DNA of 64,000 nt from contig OY754984.1 in NCBI GenBank assembly GCA_963576475.1, forward strand, positions 18,315,215 to 18,379,214, written 5' to 3'. The notes beneath the pieces are model-generated. The model was not told where the DNA came from and did not search any database. It worked only from the letters and a program-made list of their open reading frames with translations. Made by a program: the position numbers and the translations under genes. Shown here in pieces: positions 56,090 through 64,000 of this stretch. Numbering within the stretch: position 1 is the first letter of the stretch; each line of letters opens with the position of its first letter. This DNA is from Molanna angustata (taxonomy: Eukaryota > Arthropoda > Insecta > Trichoptera > Molannidae).

Positions 56090-56560
56090 TGTCGGCCTTT
56101 GTGAATCCGTTTTTTAGGATCTGGCTGCTAATCCAAAGGTCCCGGATTCGATTGCCGGTGGAGAGACAGTTTTTAATTGTGTTTTCAATCTGGATCTGAC
56201 TAAATGAACTAAAATTAATGACAGTAAAGCAATTCATTATATACAACACATTTATTTTGATTTACAAACTAAAAAATAATATGCTTCCAAAATATATGTA
56301 GAAAAATATATTCTTCAATGTCAATGTTCACACTTACCCTACGAGAGGATGTCGGGATTTTAGACTTCCAAAAACGAGATTAACATGTACACATAATAGT
56401 TTATACCATGAAGATGTCATAAAGTCTGGATCTGTGAGACGATTAATATCATAAGTCTGCAGAATGTAGCAACTTGTTATTGGGTGCGCGTTAAATTTAT
56501 ATTTGATTAAGTACCAGTTAGTTGTCCGAGAAATAATATAAAATACAAGTAAAAATAAAA
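56090..56560 (+). mobile_element. SINE family A copy split by an insertion
   Basis: The head (TCGGCCTTTGTGAATCCG, box B GATTCGATTGCCGG) and body occupy 56090-56198. The rest (GTGAGACGATTAATATCATA, CAGAATGTAGCAACTTG, tail) is at 56426-56560. A 227-bp insertion (56199-56425) lies between, flanked by TCTGGATCTG on both sides (56189-56198, 56426-56435). Confidence 0.85.
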
Positions 56561-57439
56561 TAACCTTATATTAGCAAAGGGATTATTATAAAAAGAAAAT
56601 CTAAAGTAAAGACCCTATATATATCCAGGATCAGTCATGTTTCATTCAGAAAAAAAAAATTCCGTCCCTCCGGGATTTTTCAGGGTATCAATAGAGCGGA
56701 CCGATTCGATTTATCTGGAGCATATCTGGACGTCTTGGACAGCAGGCAGTGGATCTGATAAGAGGCCATTCATCTGACGAGGGGATTAGAATGGATTAAG
56801 GGCGATGAAAGGGACGAAGACGCTGCCGGCCTCTCAGATGAGATGGAGTAATTATTATTCTTGGTAATTCAATGAACGTTACGTAATAGGTTATATCACC
56901 GTTACATAGAAGATATTCTACAAGGAAGATATTGATGAGTTTTCTTACTGCATTTATATTGGGGTCAATACAATATGACGCAACACATACATTTTTGTAT
57001 TTTTTTTTGGCTACAACTATTTACACGACTCAACCATAGACGAAAACCAAAAATAACCACAGTTATAAAAATATTTACCTTTGTTAATACTTTGTTACAA
57101 TTGTAGATCTCGATGAAAAATGATTTATAAAATTGAGTAAATGTAATAAGATGCCAATATTATTTATTTTTTTTTCAAGTTGGTTTCCATGATGCATTTA
57201 TATGACCATTGAAAAAATGACAAAGGTTAATATTTTTGCATTTTGATTTATCTGCGCTTTCTATGGTTATAAATTACCTAAAAACATAGACGACGTCAGA
57301 AAATTTGTCGTGTAAATAGACACTTTTTGGCGGGAAAATGCTTTTCCCGCCAATTCCGGTCGTAAAAATAGTGGCACCGTTTTTTTTAAGAATATGTCCT
57401 TGTAACAAGTATATACATAAACATCCTCATTAGGCTGGG
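56561..57439. other. Unassigned sequence with a GC-richer part
   Basis: 56670-56855 is GC-richer than its surroundings; one plus-strand frame reads FDLSGAYLDVLDSRQWI, two stops, then LTRGLEWIKGDERDEDAAG. No family recognised. The remainder is AT-rich. Confidence 0.35.
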
Positions 57440-57708
57440 CCGTCCATGTATGGAGAATTATATTATTTCCTCATCCGCTGCTATCCGCTGCTATATAATC
57501 GATGCTTTAGTGTGAGCGGTCCATTAAAGTGGAATAAACTACCTCCTGATGTCCGCGGTGCTCAAAGCAAAGACACCTTCTCTAAAAAACTAAAAACAAC
57601 TTTGTTTCGCAGAGCATTACAAAATTGAGCTACCAGCGCCCTTGGAATGATTTTAAATCATTAAACGACACTATATAAATTACTTGTTATTATTATTATT
57701 ATCCTCAC
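57440..57708 (+). pseudogene. L2-like LINE 3' end
   Basis: A 60-codon frame ends the ORF with RCFSVSGPLKWNKLPPDVRG, then SKDTFSKKLKTTLFRRAL, the common C-terminal block of CR1/L2-group proteins. After the stop, ACGACACTATATAAATTAC runs into (TTATTA)n. An A-C-x-C-TATATAAAT then (ATT)n ending is typical of L2-like elements as I recall them. Catalytic domains are missing. Confidence 0.7.
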
Positions 57709-57769
57709 CACTCGATCTAATTTGAATTTCTTCTCTTCTAGGAAAATATAATAAAATAATGATAATAAT

Positions 57770-57800
57770 CAAACCTTCCTTGCACCCTGCGCAATATACT
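57770..57800 (-). mobile_element. SINE family B tail scrap
   Basis: CCTTCCTTGCACCCTGCGCAA matches the 3' terminus of SINE B at 60285-60310 (quoted in part). Nothing else of the SINE follows. Confidence 0.5.
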
Positions 57801-57906
57801 TATTTGCAATAATATATCTCTTGTATCAATTTTATTTTATATATTTATTTTATTTATTGGTTGAAAACAATTTACATAATAGACCAAAACTGTAACGCCA
57901 ATTTCC

Positions 57907-59005
57907 ATTATTTTTACTTCTCACTACACCAAGGGGCTATAGTGGGGAGTTATGAATTCACAATTTTAAAGGTTATCAACTAGTGTCATGCTGAGATTGT
58001 ATTCTGAATGTTTCATCACAATGTATCTGTGTGTGTGTGTGCTGTGTACTATGTGCTTTGTACGGCGTGTTTATTGTACTTGATCGATTATAGGCTAAAT
58101 TACTTCTTTACAGATTTTGCAAATTTGGATATTTTTTTTTTTTTTTTATTGGTTGATAGAGAGTTATACATTCTACACAATTTTTAAATCAGACAATGTA
58201 CATTGCTTTATTAGTGGACCAGTGAAAACTCCATGCATCATTCAATAGGATAATTAATATTGATTACAAAAAATTACAAATTATGTTAAATAACTAGTAG
58301 GTACATAAAAAAAACACCAAAATAAGACAGCTGATTAAGTCAAAGTTTTAGTAAAGAGGAGGATGCAGCTATCCTAAACGCACTGAGAGAGCTCGCAGAG
58401 ATGTCAAGAAAGCATTGTACACTGTGTATCTGGTTGTTCTGCTCGGACAGTGAAAGCAAATATTTTTCAACAAGTCTGGAGAATTCACAAAATTGTTGAC
58501 CAACTTAAACAAACATATAATATCAATTTGGGTCCTGCGGTTCGCCAGAGTTACTAATTTATGGTAATGGATTGATTCAGCATAATCATTAAAGTTGAGA
58601 CCAAGGAGAAAATCAAGATGAGAAGCAAACTTTCGCTGGATTCTTTCGATTCTGTCGATCTACGTTGTATAGTGAGGATTCCAAACCACAGATCCAAACT
58701 CTAAATGACAAGAGAGTTGTAAAGGACCTTCAGGGTAACAACTGATCCAAATGGCTAAGAAACTCTTAAAACAAACCCAAGCGTTTTTTAAGCTTTATCA
58801 ACAATTTTTATCTTATACTCGCTTAAACTCCATTAGATTTTTGATATCTGATCAGTGTTTCCTAATTTTTTAACCGGCAAATATAGACACCTTAGTGTGG
58901 TGTTTTTTTTTTTTTGCAAAAATAAATTGATTTTTGTAGACTAAGGTACTCATTCGATTCATGTCAATTCAAATTTCGAAAATTTGTATATCTAATACTT
59001 TATGA
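57907..59005 (+). repeat. Dispersed repeat X, copy 2, split by a LINE
   Basis: Homology with 19505-20035 runs from 57907 to about 58128 and resumes near 58934 (GGTACTCATTCGATTCATG). Between them lies the LINE fragment of the next entry. A (TG)n run at 58029-58042 is specific to this copy. Confidence 0.7.
58131..58910 (-). pseudogene. 5'-truncated LINE inserted in repeat X
   Basis: On the minus strand the fragment ends in a poly-A tail (the T run at 58131-58157). Translation from ~58750 gives SCHLEFGSVVWNPHYTT, a stop, IDRIERIQRKFASHLDFLLG, then YHKLVTLANRRTQIDIICLF and VNNFVNSPDLLKNICFH. This is the thumb and C-terminal region of a CR1/Jockey-type reverse transcriptase, like 63330-64000. It has stops. 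Confidence 0.75.
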
Positions 59006-60031
59006 AAATAACGCTTTCGCCGAGGTGACTCGACATTATCAAGGTCTAAAATGAAACTAACCAATTTAAACAAAAATCATTCTACACTACAACATTAACA
59101 GCGTTACCACCTGTGTGGGTGGAGTATTCGAATTTTGTGAACAAATATTTTGTTATATTTGTTCAATAATTTTTAAAAAAATGTATCTGATTTATGGTGG
59201 AAATCGCAGAGATATAAAAAATTCACAGATTTCCCCAAAATCTTCCCTCGCATCGAATCAAGCCAACGGTCATCATCCAGAAGGATATAAATAAAACTCA
59301 GTTCGTTAATATTTCATTTCCAGAGGATACAGAATACTCTACGATATTTGTGGACTTGATATTATTATAAAACCGGCCAACGGTCGAAAACAACTACCAA
59401 CTGTTCTCAAGTCAGTTTGTTAATCTATTTGGGTTCCACAAGATTGTGCACTCACCCACCCGGAATACACAGAAATGCTCTCAGACTTGCCGCGGTCCAA
59501 CTAACCTGTATACATACATCCAACATTGTAGAAGAATTAATTATTTACACTGCAGCCTCCCATTTAACTCATTTTGAAAAAGCTATGAAATTATTTGTTT
59601 GATTAAGCCAGATAAAACACGTGTGACATGTTAACAAGTGTCGGTCCATTTATATTGGGATAAAGATCATAATAATGTGTCCATTGCAATGTCGGTCCAC
59701 ATCTCTATAGTAATTATATGTACAATACTCGTACAATAACAGGAAGAGAACAGTTTGAACCGAGTCATGCAACAGCTACTAGTGATGGGAAAATAAGTTT
59801 TATTGTCTTTCAATCTTTGTCTATTAATTTATAGAAATAAACAGATTTATTTTTAATTCTTCTTCTTTTCACACTGCTGGATACTGGATATATACATCTT
59901 CTATCTCCTTCTATTTCTTCACTAATGTCGTGTTTTTATTTAAATTGTTATTTTTTTCTATCTCAACCGACACATATTTAATAACAGAAGAAATTTTGAG
60001 CTAACGTCTTAAAATTTTGAAAAAAAATTAT
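59006..60031. other. Unassigned sequence
   Basis: No frame with a recognisable motif and no repeat structure. Confidence 0.4.
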
Positions 60032-60262
60032 GTCGGCCTTCGTGGCTCAGTTCGTTGGGTATCTGACTACTGATCCAAAGGTCCCGGGTTCGATTCCCGG
60101 TGGAGACACAGTTTTTAATTGTGTTTTCAGTCTGGATCTGTGAGACGATTAATATCGTAAGTCTCCAGAATGTGGCAACTTGTTATTGGGTGCGTGTAAA
60201 ATTAATATTTGACATAGTACCTGTTAGTTGCCCGACAAATAATATATAATAATAATAATATA
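60032..60262 (+). mobile_element. SINE family A, best-preserved copy
   Basis: The tRNA-derived head has box A (TGGCTCAGTTCGTTGGG) and box B (GGTTCGATTCCCGG), followed by GGAGACACAGTTTTTAATTG. The body carries GTGTTTTCAGTCTGGATCTG and CTCCAGAATGTGGCAACTTG. The tail has ATTAATATTTGACATAGTAC, CTGTTAGTTGCCCGAC and an (AAT)n end. It would be transcribed by RNA polymerase III and moved by a LINE; its partner is not obvious here. Confidence 0.9.
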
Positions 60263-60271
60263 ATCATATAA

Positions 60272-60482
60272 TAAAAAAAAATAACTCCTCCTTGCACCCT
60301 GCCCAAGTGGCGAGTTTATTGCCGTGTGGCAATTTCTTCCAACTAGCCAGTGTTTATCCAGCTCAGAGAAGCAAAATTTGCGTGAAAAAAAAATTTGAAT
60401 AAATTTCTCCTCTGCTGGGAATCGAACCCAGGACGCCCGCACACAAATCGAACGGCTAACTAACTGTGCCACGGCGGTCGGC
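60272..60482 (-). mobile_element. SINE family B, best-preserved copy
   Basis: On the minus strand: head GCCGACCGCCGTGGCACAG, box A TGGCACAGTTAGTTAGC, box B GGTTCGATTCCCAGC, a ~60-bp body, and a 3' tail GTTGGAAGAAATTGCC, ACAC, GGCAATAAACTCGCC. The stem ATTGCC/GGCAAT (60318-60333) and its flanks match the 3' end of the CR1-group LINE at 12800-12830. It lies tail-to-tail with SINE A. Confidence 0.9.
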
Positions 60483-60539
60483 ATTTACTTTTTATAGTGA
60501 TACAAAAGTAAGAAAAATATTATATTCTCTCTTTTCTTC

Positions 60540-61150
60540 TTCTTCTTCTTCAATGGCGCTACAGCCCATATCGAGCCTTGGCCACCAACAGTCTTCGCCT
60601 CCAGCTTCTTCTATCGTCCGAAGCAACTTTCCAACTACCCGGCACTTGCAATGGTTGGGAAGCATCCCTTCCAACTTCGTCCTCCCATCGAAGCCGAGGT
60701 TTTCCAACCTTTATTCTTCCACCTGAATGTCCATACAGGACTTTCTTTGGTATTCGCTGTGGTGGCATACAAAACACTCGTCTCTCAAACGTGTCCAGTA
60801 TTTCAGCAGATCAGGCTGTAAGTGTTCATGTTTCGCATCCATATGTCACAACTGTTCTAATGATTGTTTTGTATAGTGTGACTTTTATTTTCCTATGAAC
60901 ACTTCTTGATTTGAATAACGGCAGAAGAGAGAAGAATGCTCCGTTACCTGTTGTTATTCTGTTTTTTATTTGTGTACTCATTATCTTTGTTATTTGTGGA
61001 ACCCAGGTATTTGAAGTCTTCAACAGTTTCGAGGTCATAATTGTCATTCAAATTTATTGTATTCTCTGTTTTAGCGCATTTTAATATGAACATGGTATCT
61101 GTCCACAATTTTAATTTTCTTATTTTATTGTTTCTAATTCTCAAAAATCA
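60540..61150 (-). pseudogene. RTE-like LINE, thumb and C-terminal part, frameshifted
   Basis: Three minus-strand frames together read NDNYDLETVEDFKYLGS, then NRITTGNGAFFSLLPLFKSR, RKIKVTLYKTIIRTVVTYG, ILDTFERRVF, PRLRWEDEVGRDA and SWRRRLLVAKARYGL. These are the E-x-V-x-x-F-K-Y-L-G-S, Y-K-T-x-I-R-x-V-V-T-Y-G and C-terminal blocks of RTE-type reverse transcriptases. At least two frameshifts and several stops make it dead. Confidence 0.8.
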
Positions 61151-61679
61151 TTCTGTACCTACTACTTTAAATGCAAATGAAAAAGCTTTGTATTTAGAAT
61201 ATGTCTACTTATAATATGCATATCTGTATTGAACTCTACATACATACTTCAACTATTCATTCTATCAGGTCTGTATGTTGTACTGCAATTTCCTTAAATA
61301 TACTTTAATTTTCCCAACATTTATGATAATACCGCATTGATTTTAGTTTTGAATTTACCCATCACTAGACTGTTGGAGAAATTAGTGAAAATGCAAACAA
61401 TTATACAAAGCCACTTGATATAGAAGAGGTGGTTTTGGCGCTATGTTTGTCGAGAAGTGTTATGACCATTTTGAAAACCACTCTGTTGCATATTAATACA
61501 ACAGGTTATTCAGTTACAAAAGCAATAATACTATCGTTAATTATTATACATTATGTAGTTAAGAACTTGGAAAACGCGAAAGCGTGTTCGCCCTCAATGG
61601 ATACAACTTTGAATTGAACATAATACCTATACTATTTTCGTGATTTACTCTAAAGAAAAATTTATAATTCGAAATATAC

Positions 61680-61802
61680 TTAGCATATACTTCGCTTGAG
61701 CCAGCAGTTTCCTCATAATTAGCTCTCTTTGGCGCTTAAATTCTGCAAGGTTTTAGAGTTCTCCGGACTCTTCTTGTGTTCTTAATGTGTTCTTTAAGAG
61801 TT
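61680..61802 (+). pseudogene. R1/I-type LINE 3' UTR scrap
   Basis: TTAGCTCTCTTTGGC, GCAAGGTTTTAGAGTT and GGACTCTTC match 11310-11405 downstream of the R1/I-type remnant there. Confidence 0.6.
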
Positions 61803-61945
61803 TGGTCTTGCTGATTGTACTTCAAAAGAGGAACTGAGCAATACAATATAATGAATTGGAAAATCAGCAGACCGAAGAGGCAAACCGTGGATTAACAAGA
61901 AAATAACATTTATCTTTAGATATTGTGGTGAATCAGTGTTATTAA
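61803..61945 (-). pseudogene. CR1-group LINE fragment
   Basis: The minus strand reads SPQYLKINVIFLLIHGLPLR, then SFEVQSAR, matching SPQYLKNNVVFLSSHGLSLR in the intact ORF2 at 13047-15929. It abuts Helitron-like copy 2. Confidence 0.75.
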
Positions 61946-61957
61946 TTATAATATATA

Positions 61958-62945
61958 CTAATTGCATGTAACACATGAGATCCATCTGTCGATGGCGATA
62001 GCATGCATAATTGAAGAATACGTACCAAACTTAAAACATATAAACAAAAATTATAAATATTTTATAATATATTTGTTTTTCTATATTAAACATGTAGATA
62101 TATGTGTCAGTATAGGATAGCATGGAGGTCAGTCTGTTTTTCCTACCCAAAATATGAAAACAGCATGATGTATGTTTTTAGATTAACTATTACAAGAAGA
62201 CATAACGGTGGAAAACTTAACAAAAAGATGATAGTGAGCGAAACCGGATGGAAGTATACACAAGACTTTAATGGAAAGGATAATCTTACAAAAAGAGCAA
62301 GACGAAAGACTGAATCAAAGTACGGAGTGACAAAAGACAACTTTGCATCAAAGGGTAAGACCAAAAGATGGGAACCGGGCTGCGAAAGAAGAAGAGGAAT
62401 TTTAGCTGGTTAATGTCCAGCACTACCCAGAAAACAACTATTGGGTGAGATATTGTGTAGTGTTACAAATTGTATGAAACGATATCGTCACTAAATTCAA
62501 TAAATTGTTAAAAAAGTTTGAGATGTACTACTACAATGTTCATATTTTTTTATATAAATTTAAATTATCTAGTTGGGTTGTTTCGGCTTTTTTTGAATAT
62601 TTTTAAAAACTTTGGTTTTTAAAACTTTTAAATTTATCACAATAAAAATATTTTTCTTTTTAAAAAATGTTTGAGAATTTCGAAACTTTTTTCAAAAAAC
62701 AAATTTGAGATTTTATATTTATACCAATTTTCAGCGTCCTAGCTTTTTTGGTTTTTGAGATAAATGGAAGATAAAGTAAAAACTCAATAGTTCATAGCCC
62801 CTGACTGAAACAAAAATTCAAAATTCTTGATTATTCTGAAATTTACTTATAACTTTTGATTGCATTGATCGTATCAAAAGTTATAAGGGGAGACGAACAT
62901 ACACACACAGGCACACTAAATGTTCTACTCCGAATTCTGAGAAAA
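61958..62945 (-). mobile_element. Helitron-like family B, copy 2
   Basis: On the minus strand it ends CATGTGTTACATGCAATTAG (a decayed CTAG) and shares TCAGAATTCGGAGTAGAACA, TTATAACTTTTGAT and GGAAAAACAGACTGACCTCC with copy 1 at 17998-18843. It has ~265 extra bases (about 62190-62455) relative to copy 1; the 103-codon plus-strand frame 62102-62413 overlaps this and has no known domain. Its 5' side is cut by the LINE tail at 62948. Confidence 0.6.
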
Positions 62946-62947
62946 AC

Positions 62948-64000
62948 CATATTTATTTATTTATTTATTTATTTATTATTTTCATCAACGGCTAAATAGC
63001 ATTTTACAAGTACATACAAAATAAACTAGTATAAACACGTTTAATACATACATATAATAATATTATAAAATAAAACAAAAAGAGATGTATAAATGTACGA
63101 AATATCTACCAGAACATTTTTTGCATATTATATCTAAACATTTTTTAAGAAACAAATATCAAAAACAAAAAGAAACAAAAATAGCATATATAAATTATAT
63201 ACCTAGGTATAAAGTTAATTCAAAAGTGTCATTAAAAAAGAATGAAACATAAAAACAGTTGAAAAATAAGCCATGAAACTAAATATAAATTCAAAATAAA
63301 AGAGTAATTGATAAAATAATAATAACATCTTAAAGGGAAATAAAATTGACATTTTGCATCAAGAAATATTGATGCAATAAGTTTCTATATTTTGTCAATA
63401 ACAAGTAATAAATATCGCCTAGACCAGAGTATGCATTACCCAAATAATGAAGCCGTGCTATTGGCGAGTAATATTGTTGCAGTGTACGTGTGTTAGAATA
63501 GTAAAAAGGTACCGTTTGCCTGTTAGAACGATTTGGCGCATGGTATGTAATTTGTTCAATAAGAGCAGGGCTATCAAAACTCGAATGTACCATTTTGTGT
63601 AATGTAATTAAATCAAAAATTATTCTACGGTCAGATAACTTTGTTAAATTAGTCCAATGCATAGTGAGATTATAATCCATTAGTTCTCTGGGTATGTTCA
63701 TTTTAAAATTTATATAGCTAAGAAATTTGCGTTGTACTTTTTCAATTAGTTGAACTTGATTATTATAATATGGTGACCAAATTGTTGAATTATATTCCAA
63801 AATGCTCCTTACAAGTGATATGTATAACAAGCGAATACTATATGTATCTGTAAACTTTTTTGTGATACGTATTATAAACCCTAAGATCTTTACAGCTCTG
63901 TTTACTATGTTAGTAATATGACAAGTAAAAGAAAGTTTCGAATCAAAAATGACACCTAAATCGTTTATTTCATCTACTGAAGTTAATTGTATCAAGTCTA
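62948..64000 (-). mobile_element. LINE with (TAAA)n tail, runs off the right edge
   Basis: The tail TTTATTTATTTATTTATT at 62950-62980 marks the minus-strand 3' end. About 350 bp of 3' UTR lead to the ORF stop at 63330. The element sits next to the Helitron-like repeat it interrupted. Confidence 0.8.
63330..64000 (-). CDS. LINE reverse transcriptase, C-terminal part (partial)
   Basis: More than 221 codons are open, continuing past the window edge; the codon at 63995 is a TTG, not a true start. It begins in the last part of the polymerase, IQLTSVDEINDLGVIFDSKL, and continues SLVRSILEYNSTIWSPYYN, LIEKVQRKFLSYIN, DRRIIFDLITLHKMV and NTRTLQQYYSPIARLHYLGN-like blocks. This is the thumb and C-terminal region of a CR1/Jockey-group LINE protein that primes DNA synthesis at a nicked target. 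Palm motifs would lie to the right. No stop or frameshift is seen, so it may be a fairly young copy. Confidence 0.8.
   Translation of the reverse strand, partial: DLIQLTSVDEINDLGVIFDSKLSFTCHITNIVNRAVKILGFIIRITKKFTDTYSIRLLYISLVRSILEYNSTIWSPYYNNQVQLIEKVQRKFLSYINFKMNIPRELMDYNLTMHWTNLTKLSDRRIIFDLITLHKMVHSSFDSPALIEQITYHAPNRSNRQTVPFYYSNTRTLQQYYSPIARLHYLGNAYSGLGDIYYLLLTKYRNLLHQYFLMQNVNFISL

Noticed and set aside
62102..62413. 103-codon Lys/Arg-rich frame as a gene
   Set aside because: It lies inside a Helitron-like repeat copy, shows no domain and has a comparable frame on the other strand.

Overview
The window looks like gene-poor, AT-rich DNA from an arthropod, most likely an insect. I infer this from the transposon content: a CsRn1/Kabuki-like Ty3 element, CR1-, RTE-, I/R1- and L2-like LINE pieces, tRNA-derived SINEs, and Helitrons with insect-style ends. 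No host protein-coding gene, rRNA or functional tRNA gene can be supported. The only long open frames belong to retrotransposons. All family names come from reading motifs, not from a search.

Layout. 1-12750: unassigned AT-rich DNA with broken LINE ends, two SINE families and small inverted-repeat elements. 12755-15929: a CR1-group LINE on the minus strand with a 960-codon endonuclease/reverse transcriptase frame free of stops. 15999-17691: a non-autonomous Helitron holding an 18-bp minisatellite and ~130-bp tandem units. 17998-18843: one of three copies of a second Helitron-like family. 20239-27068: three tandem arrays (81/87-bp, 96/100-bp, 74-bp) separated by LINE debris. 27219-29672: a DNA-transposon-like element with inverted ends and a TAATA duplication. 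29678-38990: old repeats and a few unique GC-richer islands. 38995-40093: a 1.1-kb terminal-inverted-repeat element between TA dinucleotides. 41616-43227: 31 units of a 52-bp satellite whose sequence is the 3' tail of SINE family A. 43740-52258: a complete Ty3-type LTR retrotransposon on the minus strand (gag, pol, apparently identical 556-bp LTRs) with one in-frame stop near the end of pol. 52259-64000: more LINE/SINE debris, a LINE-interrupted dispersed repeat, a tail-to-tail SINE A/SINE B pair, and a LINE frame running off the right edge.

How the parts relate. The CR1-group LINE and SINE family B share a 3' tail containing the same short stem-loop, the classic sign of a SINE moved by its LINE partner. 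SINE family A has seeded a satellite array. The LTR element carries a tRNA-Trp-like primer site that is repeated in degenerate form downstream. Several nested insertions (29974-30170, 40437-41114, 56199-56425, 58131-58910) give a relative order of events.
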